Below, piece by piece: positions 43,596 to 52,623 of a DNA stretch of 64,000 nt. A program made the position numbers and the translations under genes. The stretch comes from an uncultured Bryobacterales bacterium. GTDB lineage: Bacteria > Acidobacteriota > Terriglobia > Bryobacterales > UBA6623. The notes below the pieces were generated by a model that saw only the letters and a list, made by a program, of their open reading frames with translations, was not told where the DNA came from and did not search any database. The DNA lies in the NCBI GenBank assembly GCA_951813065.1, contig CATOTH010000005.1, positions 186,001-250,000 of the forward strand, written 5' to 3'. Positions within the stretch are counted from its first letter, which is position 1, and each line of letters opens with the position of its first letter.

Positions 43596-44253
43596 GGCTG
43601 CTCTTGCTTGGTTACAACTCGAATTGACCATCCAGCCGATTGTGGAGGGCCATGGCGATGTGGCCGCGGTTCCCGTCCTCCTTCGCCGTTTCGTCGCGGA
43701 AGCACAAGTGTGGCCTGTGCGAATCGGCAGGCCAATTCGACAGCCACGCGGTCAACTCGTTGGCGAAGCCGGAGTGAAGAGAGTGGTACGACTCGCGTGC
43801 GTGCAACCGAACTGCGGTGCGGTCCTAATGCTGTTTGATGGCGACTCTGACTGTCCTGCCGAACTGGGGCCGATCGTGCATCGATGGGCGACCGCGGCGG
43901 CAGGCGGAGTGCCATGCGGTGTAGTTCTGGCTCACCGAGAATTCGAAGCGTGGTTTCTCGCGGCGATCGAATCGTTGCGCGGTCGTCGCGGCATCAGGCT
44001 CGAAGCAGAGACTCATCCCGACCCCGAGAACCCGCGGGGTGCGAAAGAGCAATTGGAATTGCGAATGCACCGTGGTGCGAGCTACATGGAAACTGCGGAC
44101 CAACCGGCGTTTAGTGAGCAGTTTTCGCTTTCGGTTGCCTATCGTCATTCGCGTTCGTTCCGCAAGCTTGCCAACTCGTTCGGAAATCTGGTCCAGTCCA
44201 TGGGGCATGACATCGATGCGTGGCCACCAGCCACATGGACAGCAGGTGTCTGA
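43585..44253 (+). CDS. DUF4276 (TOPRIM-like) protein, putative effector nuclease
   Basis: A 222-aa DUF4276 protein. TOPRIM-like acidic motifs: PIVEGHGD (E21, D25), LMLFDGDSDC (D85, D87, D89) and HREFEAWFLA (E119, E121), matching a Mg-dependent nuclease or primase-like site. ATG 43585 overlaps the ATPase stop by 11 bp. Known from its family: DUF4276 genes usually follow an AAA ATPase gene. The nuclease activity and defence role are inferred and not shown by sequence alone. Confidence 0.8.
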   Translation: MSTRAALAWLQLELTIQPIVEGHGDVAAVPVLLRRFVAEAQVWPVRIGRPIRQPRGQLVGEAGVKRVVRLACVQPNCGAVLMLFDGDSDCPAELGPIVHRWATAAAGGVPCGVVLAHREFEAWFLAAIESLRGRRGIRLEAETHPDPENPRGAKEQLELRMHRGASYMETADQPAFSEQFSLSVAYRHSRSFRKLANSFGNLVQSMGHDIDAWPPATWTAGV

Positions 44254-44790
44254 TGCGGGCAATCACCACATAGAGCCGAACAGACCGCGCCGTCGTTTAG
44301 GCATAAGCCCCTTTCCCATCGTTTAGGAATGAGACTTCAAGGGCGCCTTTGGGAAGAGTGGAATTCCCGACTCCTCGCGTTTCCAGTTCAGCTTCGTCCT
44401 CCGGCAGGCAGACCGCGTGGAAGCGGACCGTGGTTGACGGAATGTCGCTCCCGCACTGCTGGTTCGTGCAGAATGCCAGAAATGCGGTTCCTTCAAGGCC
44501 GAAAGCCGGGAGGGGAAGCCCGATCTTCGGTGCATAGGCGAGACAGATTGCGAATGGATTTCGAATCGCGGACTGCAGCCGCAATGGAACCATTCTCGCC
44601 AAGTGACTCCTTCAGGCGTCGCGCAAACGGCCCGAATTGTGTCGACTGTGTCCCATCGCTAGTTCAGCCGTACCCCCGCACACCACGATGTGGATCGGCC
44701 GCAGGTGTGAAACCATCTGACCGTCCGGTGCGCCATGCCTAGTTGATACAATGGCCGTTGTTCTCGGCTAAGGTATTGCAATCGAACAGA
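44254..44790. other. Gene-poor right flank of the AAA/DUF4276 pair
   Basis: About 540 bp with no recognisable gene. A minus-strand frame (44297-44602, 101 codons, TTG start) has no family similarity and no good ribosome-binding site. It holds a direct repeat of TCGTTTAGG (44293-44301 and 44319-44327) right after the pair. A possible -10 box TACAAT (44747-44752) may serve the next operon. Confidence 0.4.
44293..44327. repeat. Direct repeat TCGTTTAGG, 26-bp period
   Basis: Two identical 9-bp copies (44293-44301 and 44319-44327), each followed by a similar AT-rich run, 40 bp after the DUF4276 stop. They may be a scar or an attachment-type sequence; no matching copy was found at the left flank. 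Confidence 0.35.
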
Positions 44791-47016
44791 ATGAGCGTGC
44801 GAACACCCTTCTTGCGAGTCGCGGCCCTTTCATCGGCAATAGCGCTAGGCGCGATCCCTTCGCCCGCTTCCGAAAACACTTGGGCATCCTGGCGGGGCGT
44901 TGATGAGACCGGCGTATCAGCCGATACGGGCCTGCCCGAAAGCTGGTCGCCAGAAGGCGAGAACCTCCTCTGGAAAGCGCCCTACGGCGGTCGGTCGGCA
45001 CCGGTCGTGATCGACGGACGGGTCTGCGTGATCCGGCTCGCTGAGCCCGACTCCACAGACCGCTGGCAAGAGCAGATCGCGTGTCTGGACGCGGAGTCCG
45101 GAAAGCTGGCTTGGGAGTATCGCTACAACGTATTCCAGACGGACATTCCGCACCATCGGGTGGGCTGGGCCAGCTTGGTCGCCGATCCGGAAACCGGCAA
45201 TGTCTTCGCCCACGGCGTGGAGGGCATGGTGATCGCGTTCGATCCCGCCGGGGAGATCGTCTGGAAACGCTCGACCTCTGAGGAAATCGGCCGCATCTCC
45301 GGATTCGGCGGGCGGACAGCCACGCCCCTGCTTGACGGCAACCTGCTGGTCGTGAGTTTCCTGTCGGCGGGCTGGGGATCGACGTTCATTCCGCGGCACC
45401 GGTTCTACGCCCTCGACAAGCGCACGGGCGAAACAGTCTGGCTGTCAACGCCGGGCAACGCGCCCTACGACACCACTTACACGGTCCCCGTCGTGACGGA
45501 GATCGACGGCCAGCGGCTCCTGATCACGGGCAACGGCGACGGCGGCATCTACGCCATGCAGATCTCGACCGGACTCAAGGCCTGGGCGTTCCCGCTCTCC
45601 AAGCGGGGGATCAACTCGTCGGTGGTGGTGGACGGGAATATCGTCTATGCCTCTCATAGCGAGGAGAATGTCGACCAAAGCACGGCGATGGGGCGAGTGG
45701 TGGCGCTCGATGGGACCCAAGTCACAGACGGCCAGCCGAAGCAACTCTGGATGGTTGACGGCTTCAAGGGCGGCTACGCCTCGCCGACGATCCTGGACGG
45801 CATCCTCTACCACGTCGACAATTCCGCCAATCTGGTCGCATTTGATGGAGCCGACGGCCAGCAACTGTGGAAGGTGAACCTGGGCATCGCCCAACGTGCC
45901 TCCCCGGTGATCGGCGACGGCAAGCTTTACGTGTCCGACGTTGACGGCAAGCTGCACATCTTGCGACTGGCCGGGCGCGGGGAGCCCGAAACGACCGATG
46001 TCGACGAATTCAAGAACGCGGACGGAAGCGCCACCCAGATCAACGGGTCGCCAGCGATCGCGGGCGGTCGCGTGTACTTCATCACCAACAACATGCTTTA
46101 CTGCATCGCCGGTCCGCAGGCGCGCGGTTCGGGGCGCGAGGTCTCGTCCGCCCCTGCCGCCACGGCACCGGCCAACGCCGAGGCGACGCATCTGCAGGTC
46201 GTGCCGGGGGAGATCAATCTGGCGCCCGGGGGCAAGGCGCGGTTCGCGGCGCGGCTGTTCGATGCCAAGGGCCGCTTGATGGGGGAGCGCGAAGCGACAT
46301 GGTCGATCGAGGGCGCCCTGAATGGCGAACTGAACTCGAACGGGGAGTTCACCGCGGGAAGCCAGTTCCCGCAAGGTGGCCATGTGACGGCCACGGTTGG
46401 CGGCTTGAAGGGCGTCGCGCGGGTGGCTGTTAAGGCCGGCGGCGGCTTCACCGAGGGCTTCGACCGGTACGAGAACGATTCCGTTCCGGAGGGTTGGTCG
46501 GCCGCGCAGGGACGCTTCAAGATCGTCGAGACGGAGGCCGGCAAGGTGCTCCAGAAACCTTCCGGCAACCCCCGTAGCTGGCGCACGACGGTCTACGTCG
46601 GCGACCCGCTGCAGAGCGGCTACGAGATCGAGGCCGAGATGATGTCCGGAGAGCAGCGGCGCCGTATGGCAGACATGGGCCTGGTTTCGCACCGCTACAC
46701 GCTGGCAGTGATGGGAAATGCCCAGTCCGTGATGCTGCGCACATGGCTGTCCGAATTGGAGCGGTTCTCGAAGGAGGTGCCATTCGACTGGGATCCCGAC
46801 CGCTGGTACCGCGTCAAGCTGCGCGTCGAGACCGGGGATGGTCCCGAGACAACGATTCGCGGAAAGGTCTGGCCCCGTGAGGAGGACGAGCCCGCGGAGT
46901 GGACAATCGAGGCGATTGACCACCTGGGCCACAAGCATGGAAGCCCGGGAATCTACGGCTACTCGTCTGCCGACATCCACTACGACAACCTGAAAGTCAC
47001 GCCGTTCGGCGGCTGA
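44791..47016 (+). CDS. Secreted PQQ-repeat propeller protein with Ig-like and concanavalin-like domains
   Basis: A 741-aa exported protein. After a signal peptide (LSSAIALGAIPSPASE), a PQQ-like propeller of about 420 residues follows (WASWRGVDETGVS, LDAESGKLAWEYRY, LDKRTGETVWLSTPG). Then an Ig-like domain (LQVVPGEINLAPGGKARFAA) and a C-terminal domain, about 560-741, that recalls laminin-G/DUF1080 folds (FEKPSG... not shown; YSSADIHYDNLKVTP at the end). It probably binds or modifies glycans outside the membrane; no catalytic residues are evident. First gene of a four-gene run to 50036. Confidence 0.8.
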   Translation: MSVRTPFLRVAALSSAIALGAIPSPASENTWASWRGVDETGVSADTGLPESWSPEGENLLWKAPYGGRSAPVVIDGRVCVIRLAEPDSTDRWQEQIACLDAESGKLAWEYRYNVFQTDIPHHRVGWASLVADPETGNVFAHGVEGMVIAFDPAGEIVWKRSTSEEIGRISGFGGRTATPLLDGNLLVVSFLSAGWGSTFIPRHRFYALDKRTGETVWLSTPGNAPYDTTYTVPVVTEIDGQRLLITGNGDGGIYAMQISTGLKAWAFPLSKRGINSSVVVDGNIVYASHSEENVDQSTAMGRVVALDGTQVTDGQPKQLWMVDGFKGGYASPTILDGILYHVDNSANLVAFDGADGQQLWKVNLGIAQRASPVIGDGKLYVSDVDGKLHILRLAGRGEPETTDVDEFKNADGSATQINGSPAIAGGRVYFITNNMLYCIAGPQARGSGREVSSAPAATAPANAEATHLQVVPGEINLAPGGKARFAARLFDAKGRLMGEREATWSIEGALNGELNSNGEFTAGSQFPQGGHVTATVGGLKGVARVAVKAGGGFTEGFDRYENDSVPEGWSAAQGRFKIVETEAGKVLQKPSGNPRSWRTTVYVGDPLQSGYEIEAEMMSGEQRRRMADMGLVSHRYTLAVMGNAQSVMLRTWLSELERFSKEVPFDWDPDRWYRVKLRVETGDGPETTIRGKVWPREEDEPAEWTIEAIDHLGHKHGSPGIYGYSSADIHYDNLKVTPFGG

Positions 47017-47038
47017 CCCCAACGCACCGGAGTACGAA

Positions 47039-48466
47039 ATGCTTTTTCGCCAGAACTCGAGCCTTTGGCTCGCCATTGCCACGGCCCTCGTGTGCGTGTC
47101 GACCGCAGCGGGTGCCGACTGGCCGATGTGGGGTGCCAACGGATCCCGCAACATGGTTTCGGCCGAGACCGGCATCCCGCGCACTTGGGACATCAAGACC
47201 AAGGACAAGATCAAGTGGGTCGCGGAAATCGGGTCCCAGTCGTACGGCAACCCGGTTATCGCCGACGGAAAGGTGTTCCTGGGGACGAACAACGAATTGC
47301 TGCGCGACCCCGAGCAGGGCGGTGACCGCGGCGTGCTGATGGTTTTCCGCGAGGCCGACGGCGAGTTCCTCTGGCAGATGACCCACGAGAAGCTGGCTGC
47401 CGGGCGAGTGAACGACTGGCCGGAGCAGGGGGTGTGCTCTTCACCCGCGGTTGTTGACGGCATCGTGTACTACGTGTCAAACCGGGCGGAGGTCCTCGCT
47501 CTGGACGCGGAAGGCTTCCGGGACGGAGAGAACGACGGCCCCGTGCAGAACGAAGCGCACACCTCGGAAGCCGACGGGGACGTAGTCTGGGCCGTGGACA
47601 TGTACAACGATCTGGGGGTATTCCCGCACAACATGGCGGCAACCTCACCCCTGGTCGTGGGCGACATGCTGTTTGTCAACACCTCGAACGGCGTTGACGA
47701 GAGTCACATCAATATCCCCTCGCCGCGCAGTCCCAGCTTCCTGGCGCTCAACAGACATACCGGGGAAATCCTATGGGAAGACAATTCGCCGGGCCGGAAC
47801 ATCCTGCATGGGCAATGGTCTTCCCCCGCCTACGGCGAGGCGGGTGGCAAGATGCAGGTCATATTCGCCGGCGGGGACGGCTGGTTGTACAGCTTCGTGC
47901 CGGAAACCGGGGACCTGATCTGGAAGTTCGACACGAACCCCAAGGACTCCGAGTGGAAGCAGGGACGCGGAGACCGCAACAACCTCATTGCGACGCCAGT
48001 AATCCTTGACGGAATTGTGTATATCGCGGTCGGCCAGGATCCCGAACACGGCGAAGGGGTCGGTCACCTGTGGGCCATCGACGCCAGCGGCGAAGGCGAC
48101 GTGACCGAAAGCCATGTCGTGTGGCACCACCCGTTCCGACGGACCATATCGACAGTCGCGATCCACGACGGCATCGTGTACATCCCGAACTTCTCCGGTT
48201 TCTTCCACGCCCTCGATCGCGAGACAGGCAAACTCGTCTGGGAGTACGACATGCTGGCCGCGGTGTGGGGGTCGCCGTACGTCGTCGACGGCAAGGTCAT
48301 GCTCGGGGACGAGGACGGCGACCTGACCGTTCTGAAGGCTGGACGCGAGATGGAAGTCCTGGCGGAGATCGGCTTCGGCAACGTGATCTACTCGACCCCG
48401 GTCGCGGCGAACGGGACGTTGTACGTCATGACCCGGTCCCACCTCTATGCGATCGCAGGCGACTGA
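47039..48466 (+). CDS. Secreted PQQ-repeat (BamB-like) propeller protein
   Basis: A 475-aa exported propeller starting MLFRQNSSLWLAIATALV, then ADWPMWGANGSRNMVS. Blades: VFLGTNNELLRDPEQGG, VVDGIVYYVSNRAEVLALD, LALNRHTGEILWEDNSPGR, ALDRETGKLVWEYDM. Related to but distinct from its upstream neighbour, lacking the Ig and C-terminal domains. It starts 22 bp after that gene. Possibly a quinoprotein without a recognisable active site, or a scaffold. Confidence 0.85.
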   Translation: MLFRQNSSLWLAIATALVCVSTAAGADWPMWGANGSRNMVSAETGIPRTWDIKTKDKIKWVAEIGSQSYGNPVIADGKVFLGTNNELLRDPEQGGDRGVLMVFREADGEFLWQMTHEKLAAGRVNDWPEQGVCSSPAVVDGIVYYVSNRAEVLALDAEGFRDGENDGPVQNEAHTSEADGDVVWAVDMYNDLGVFPHNMAATSPLVVGDMLFVNTSNGVDESHINIPSPRSPSFLALNRHTGEILWEDNSPGRNILHGQWSSPAYGEAGGKMQVIFAGGDGWLYSFVPETGDLIWKFDTNPKDSEWKQGRGDRNNLIATPVILDGIVYIAVGQDPEHGEGVGHLWAIDASGEGDVTESHVVWHHPFRRTISTVAIHDGIVYIPNFSGFFHALDRETGKLVWEYDMLAAVWGSPYVVDGKVMLGDEDGDLTVLKAGREMEVLAEIGFGNVIYSTPVAANGTLYVMTRSHLYAIAGD

Positions 48467-48476
48467 GACGGAAACA

Positions 48477-49559
48477 ATGGCTGACATCCAGGCACGCATA
48501 GATGCCGCCAGGCAGGCGCTGGACGCACAAGTCCGGGATGTGGTGGCGTGGCACTTCGACCCGGCCACCGGCTGCCCGTTCTGGCTGGAATTCGCGAGAG
48601 ACCGGCTCGGCTGGGATCCGCGGGACCGCATCGGCGGCTTTGACGACTTGAGACTGCTGCCATCGTTCGAGGACGAGTGGCTCCGCGGAGGACCCGTCCG
48701 GCGGTGGGTCCCGAAGGGCCTTGCGGACAAGCCGGTATACGTGTTCGAGACGGGTGGCACGACAGGCGTTCCAAAATCGCGCATCAACGTCGAAGATTTC
48801 CGGATCGACTACGCCGAGTTTTCCAAGACGCTCCCGGACGAGTTCTTCCCTCCCGGTTCGGACTGGCTGCATCTCGGGCCGAGCGGTCCGAGACGCCTGC
48901 GCCTGGCGGTGGAGTTCCTCGCCCAGGTCCGCGGCGGAACATGCTTTTCGGTCGATCTCGACCCGCGCTGGGTTGTCAAGCTGCTCAAGCGGGGCCACTA
49001 CGAGGAGGCCGAGCGCTACAAGCAACATTGCCTCGACCAGGCGCTCACGATTCTCAAGGCGCATCCAGGCGTTCGTTGCCTGTTCGCCACGCCAAAGCTG
49101 CTGGAAGGGCTGTGCGAGCGCACGTCGCTCAAGAAATACGGCATCTCGGGAGTGTTTTGCGGAGGCACGGAAATGACCCCCGAGTTCCACCGGTTCGCCC
49201 GTGAGGAATTGCTCGAGGGGGCATACTTCGCCGCAACCTACGGCAACACCCTGATGGGCCTGGCGTGCCACAAGCCCTTCGATCCGGCCGACAACTACGC
49301 GATCATCTACTACCCGCCACAGCCCAGGGCGGTCCTGGAGGTGTGCGATCCGGACAATCTGGAAGAGCCCGTGGGCTACGGCGAAACTGGGCGCACGGTG
49401 CTCACGACGCTGACCAAGGAATTCTTCATGCCGCGATTCCCGGAACGCGACAGTTGCGAACGAGAGCCACCGATCGAGCTGTATCCCTGGGACGGCGTCC
49501 GCAACGTGCGGCCGTATCAGGACCCGAAGAGCGGCGGCGTGACCGTCGGCGTCTATTGA
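48477..49559 (+). CDS. Short ANL-superfamily (phenylacetate-CoA ligase/LuxE-like) adenylating protein
   Basis: A 360-aa cytosolic protein. The P-loop FETGGTTGVPKSR matches the phosphate-binding motif of acyl-CoA ligases and acyl-protein synthetases; CGGTEMTPEF and FAATYGNTLMG are further ANL-type segments. It lacks the C-terminal ~100-residue domain of full ligases, ending in KSGGVTVGVY. It starts at ATG 48477, 10 bp after the propeller gene. It may activate an acid as an adenylate only. Substrate unknown. Confidence 0.7.
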   Translation: MADIQARIDAARQALDAQVRDVVAWHFDPATGCPFWLEFARDRLGWDPRDRIGGFDDLRLLPSFEDEWLRGGPVRRWVPKGLADKPVYVFETGGTTGVPKSRINVEDFRIDYAEFSKTLPDEFFPPGSDWLHLGPSGPRRLRLAVEFLAQVRGGTCFSVDLDPRWVVKLLKRGHYEEAERYKQHCLDQALTILKAHPGVRCLFATPKLLEGLCERTSLKKYGISGVFCGGTEMTPEFHRFAREELLEGAYFAATYGNTLMGLACHKPFDPADNYAIIYYPPQPRAVLEVCDPDNLEEPVGYGETGRTVLTTLTKEFFMPRFPERDSCEREPPIELYPWDGVRNVRPYQDPKSGGVTVGVY

Positions 49560-49580
49560 CGGCGGATCCGGAAGTTGGCC

Positions 49581-50036
49581 ATGAAGGGGACGCATGCCGC
49601 ACTACTTGCCGTTCTGGCCGGCCTGATCCCACTTTTGCCTGGTCTGTTGGCCGAAAGCCATCCCGAGGCGCAGGCAGTGAAGGACCTCGTAGCCGCTTAT
49701 GCCGACGCTCGAGAAACACGGGATCCCGAGGCCGTGCGGTCGCTGTTCACGGATGATGCGGACCAGTTGGTCTCATCCGGCACATGGAGGCGGGGACGCG
49801 AGGCATTGGTCAGGGGCATGCTGGAGAGCTCCCGTCGCAATCCCGGGTCCCGCTCGCTTGCAGTGGAGACGGTGCGCTTCCCTGCTCCAGGCTCGGCCCT
49901 CGCTGACGCGCGGTACGTGATCAAGGGGCCGGAAGGCACCGAGGACCGGAAGATGTGGAGCACGTTTCTCTGTGTGCGAACCGCGGACGGCTGGCGGATT
50001 TCCGCTATCCGCAACATGCTCCCGGCACGCCGGTGA
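49581..50036 (+). CDS. Secreted NTF2-like (SnoaL/DUF4440-type) protein
   Basis: A 151-aa protein with a signal peptide (ALLAVLAGLIPLLPGLLAE) and an NTF2-like cone fold: VKDLVAAYADARETRDPEAV, LFTDDADQLVSSGTWRRG, and WSTFLCVRTADGWRISAIRN. Such domains serve as small-molecule binding or isomerase folds. It is the last gene of the four-gene run, 21 bp after the ligase-like gene. ATG 49581 is used; TTG 49575 is also in frame. Confidence 0.7.
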   Translation: MKGTHAALLAVLAGLIPLLPGLLAESHPEAQAVKDLVAAYADARETRDPEAVRSLFTDDADQLVSSGTWRRGREALVRGMLESSRRNPGSRSLAVETVRFPAPGSALADARYVIKGPEGTEDRKMWSTFLCVRTADGWRISAIRNMLPARR

Positions 50037-50177
50037 GGATCGCGAGTCGGGTCCCGACGCGTCCGCACCAGCAGGCGGCCCCATTCGTGGTCATGCGGGC
50101 GCTTCAGGCCGCTGAGCGTGACTGAGCCGGCCGAGTCGGCCCGGGGTGCAACAGTCATCGCCGCGAGATTGGTGTGG

Positions 50178-50202
50178 TATACTTTTCAAAGTAAGAATTC
50201 TT
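50178..50202 (+). promoter_or_regulatory. Promoter and operators of the AbrB/PIN pair
   Basis: A -10 box TATACT (50178-50183) is followed by two palindromes, ACTTT-TC-AAAGT (50181-50192) and AAGAATTCTT (50193-50202), just downstream. The -35 is unclear. These are likely autoregulatory sites for the antitoxin at 50217. Confidence 0.5.
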
Positions 50203-50216
50203 CTAGTAGGAATACC

Positions 50217-50450
50217 ATGATGCGGATCACAGCAAAGGGACAGGTGACAATTCCACAAAGTCTGCGGCAGCGCCTCGGTCTGCTGCCCCATACCGAGGTC
50301 ACGTTCGTGGAAGCCGATGGTGGTGCCCTGATCCGCCCCCGGCTCAGCAAGGCAAGACTGATCGAGCAGCGTCTGCGGAGAGCACGGGGCGTGGCGCCCG
50401 GCGGGCTGACCACGGATGAAGTCATGCAGCTCACTCGCGGAGAAGATTGA
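50217..50450 (+). CDS. AbrB/MazE-type (SpoVT) antitoxin
   Basis: A 77-aa looped-hinge DNA-binding protein. The fold motif is RITAKGQVTIPQSLRQRLGLL, followed by HTEVTFVEADGGALI. The C-terminus (from about residue 45) would bind the PIN toxin. Double ATG at 50217/50220; the first is used. Directly upstream of the PIN gene. Confidence 0.85.
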   Translation: MMRITAKGQVTIPQSLRQRLGLLPHTEVTFVEADGGALIRPRLSKARLIEQRLRRARGVAPGGLTTDEVMQLTRGED

Positions 50451-50451
50451 A

Positions 50452-50877
50452 TTGATACTCGTCGATTCGAATGTCCTGCTCGATATCTTCTCCGACGACG
50501 CGACTTGGCGGCCATGGTCGGAAGCGGCACTGCACCGAGCAGTCGTTTCGAGCCAAGTTGGCATCAACCCGATGATCTACGCCGAAACCTCGCTCCGCTT
50601 CGACGATCCAGAGGTCTTGGACTGCCAGTTGGACTCATTGCTGGTTCAGCGTTTGCCACTCCCTTACGAAGCGGCATTTCGTGCGGGCCGGTCGTTTCTC
50701 GAGTACCGCCGCAACGGCGGCGCGAGGTCATCGCCGATGCCCGACTTCTATATCGGCGCGCATGCGGAACTGGATGGCCTCGGGATCCTCACCAGGGACG
50801 TCCGGCGTTTTCGTAGGTATTTCCCCTCGGTCAACTTGATTGCCCCGACGGGTTCGAACCAAGCCGATCAGACATAG
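50452..50877 (+). CDS. PIN-domain ribonuclease toxin
   Basis: A 141-aa VapC-like toxin: ILVDSNVLLDIFSDD has the first Asp, MIYAETSLRF the Glu, PDFYIGAHAELDGLGILTRD the last acidic sites. TTG 50452 gives the standard N-terminus (one base after the antitoxin stop); ATG 50416 is in frame but would overlap by 35 bp. Partner of the AbrB antitoxin. Confidence 0.82.
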   Translation: MILVDSNVLLDIFSDDATWRPWSEAALHRAVVSSQVGINPMIYAETSLRFDDPEVLDCQLDSLLVQRLPLPYEAAFRAGRSFLEYRRNGGARSSPMPDFYIGAHAELDGLGILTRDVRRFRRYFPSVNLIAPTGSNQADQT

Positions 50878-51024
50878 CGGTTCAAGCCAGGGGAGCCCAG
50901 TCGGAGTCCGCGGCATGTCTAAGTTCCCAGGGACGAATCGAACGTTCACGCAGCACGAGGCAGATACGAATTGCGCAAGCCGTTCCACCCGAGTCGCGGC
51001 AGCAGGGGTGCAACCTCGCACGAT

Positions 51025-52389
51025 TCAATGCGATTCGAAGATTTCCACCCGCGTCTGGATCTCTTCCCGCGGCAACAGTGAAGCGTGATGCGCCACGACT
51101 TGCCGCACGCGAGGGCGCCCTTCGCCAAATCCCGTCGCGGTCGGCGGGCCGTTCAGCACGAGCGGAACCATTTCGCGGCTGAATCGCTCGACGGGCGCGG
51201 GGTCGACGGCGCGCACGCCGATCCGCAACTGAACCTCCGGCGGATCAGGATTTGCGGTGGCAGCCGGACCGTGGCAGGCGTCCGCGCCCAGCACTTCCGC
51301 ATGGATCTCGGCGAATTCTAGGCCGAGACCGTCAAGCCTGGCTCGTACCATCGCCTCGGCTGCTCGTGCCTTCTCAATGGCCTGCGGCCAGCTGTACACC
51401 AGCGTGCCGACCGCCTGATAGCCAGCCGCGTAGGTGATGGAGGTCTTGAGGGTCTCGGGCCGAGGACCTCCACAGATCCCCTCGACGGCAACGCGGTCCA
51501 GACCATCAGCTCGCAGGCTCAAGCTCGTGAAATCCGCCCGGCAATCCGGCGTGAGATAGGCCTTTGGGTCGCCGAGTTCGTAGAGCAATTGCTCCTTGAT
51601 CGAAGCCACTGTGACTCGCCCGCCGGTGCCCGGATGCTTGGTGAGCACGAAGTCACCGGTCTCCTGGGCCTCGACGATCGGAAATCCGATGTTCGCCATG
51701 TCGGGGATCGACTGCCAGTCGAGCGAGCAATTGCCGCCCGTGCATTGCGCCCCGCATTCGATGATGTGCCCGGCGATCGTGCCTGCCGCCAAGCGGTTCC
51801 AGTCACGCTCGCACCAACCGAACTCGTGAATCATCGGCGCCAAGGTCAGGGCGGTGTCCGTCGACCGACCCGCGATCACGATCTGTGCTCCCGCCGCGAG
51901 CGCCTTGGCCAACGGAAAACCCCCGAGATACACGTTCGCGCTCAGGACTTCGGAGCGGATTTCTCCAATGCCGCGCCCCGTGTCAAGGTCGTCGAAGGGA
52001 ATGCCCCTGGCAATCATTTCGTCGATACGGTCGCTGATATCGTCGCCCACGACGACCGCGACCTTGAGGCCGCGGATTCCAGTCCGCTCCGCGCCGGCCA
52101 CGATGGCCCGGGCGCACGCCGCGGGATTGACTCCGCCGGCGTTCGTCACGATCCTGACGCCGCCGGAGAGCAGCCGGGGCATCAGCGAGACAGCTAACTC
52201 GACGACGTCGGTGGCGTACCCCTTGTCGGGGTCACGACGCCTCTGCTTCTCCAATATCGACATCGTGACCTCCGCCAGGTAGTCCAGCACGAGGTAGTCG
52301 ATCGGGCCGTCCTCCACCAGGCGGCGCGGCGCTTCGAGCCAATCCCCCCAGAAGCCCTGCCCGTTTGCAATGCGTATCACGTCGGTCAT
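51025..52389 (-). CDS. AtuA-like (DUF1446) acyclic terpene utilisation family protein
   Basis: A 454-aa cytosolic protein of the DUF1446/AtuA family, named for acyclic terpene breakdown in Pseudomonas. Features: RIANGQGFWGDWLEAPRRLV at the start, LDYLAEVTMSIL, VTNAGGVNPAACARAI, IAGRSTDTALTLAPMIHEFG, QCTGGNCSLDW. No other terpene or leucine-catabolism genes are nearby. Exact reaction unknown. ATG 52389 lies 4 nt after TAGGCT. Confidence 0.88.
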   Translation of the reverse strand: MTDVIRIANGQGFWGDWLEAPRRLVEDGPIDYLVLDYLAEVTMSILEKQRRRDPDKGYATDVVELAVSLMPRLLSGGVRIVTNAGGVNPAACARAIVAGAERTGIRGLKVAVVVGDDISDRIDEMIARGIPFDDLDTGRGIGEIRSEVLSANVYLGGFPLAKALAAGAQIVIAGRSTDTALTLAPMIHEFGWCERDWNRLAAGTIAGHIIECGAQCTGGNCSLDWQSIPDMANIGFPIVEAQETGDFVLTKHPGTGGRVTVASIKEQLLYELGDPKAYLTPDCRADFTSLSLRADGLDRVAVEGICGGPRPETLKTSITYAAGYQAVGTLVYSWPQAIEKARAAEAMVRARLDGLGLEFAEIHAEVLGADACHGPAATANPDPPEVQLRIGVRAVDPAPVERFSREMVPLVLNGPPTATGFGEGRPRVRQVVAHHASLLPREEIQTRVEIFESH

Positions 52390-52623
52390 TCGGAGCCTAC
52401 CAGAACCGGGGCCATGGCACCGTTAGGGAGTCCCTGGTGAGTTGGCCGAGAGCGATGGTGAACCCATCCGATCCCCAATGGACTGTTTTCGCAACGGGCT
52501 TCTTCAAGTACTTCGGACTCGCCATGACGATGGTGTACGTATACACGAAACGGAGCAGTCACGTAGCCCCAACTCACAATGAGCATGCCGTAGCGGAATT
52601 GAATCGTGGCCGAGCAGCCTGCT

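Noticed and set aside
44297..44602. 101-codon minus-strand frame beside the DUF4276 gene
   Set aside because: TTG start without Shine-Dalgarno, no family similarity; kept only as a note in the intergenic entry.
45445..47463. 672-codon minus-strand open frame
   Set aside because: Antisense to the two PQQ-propeller genes; Val/Leu/Arg-rich shadow composition.
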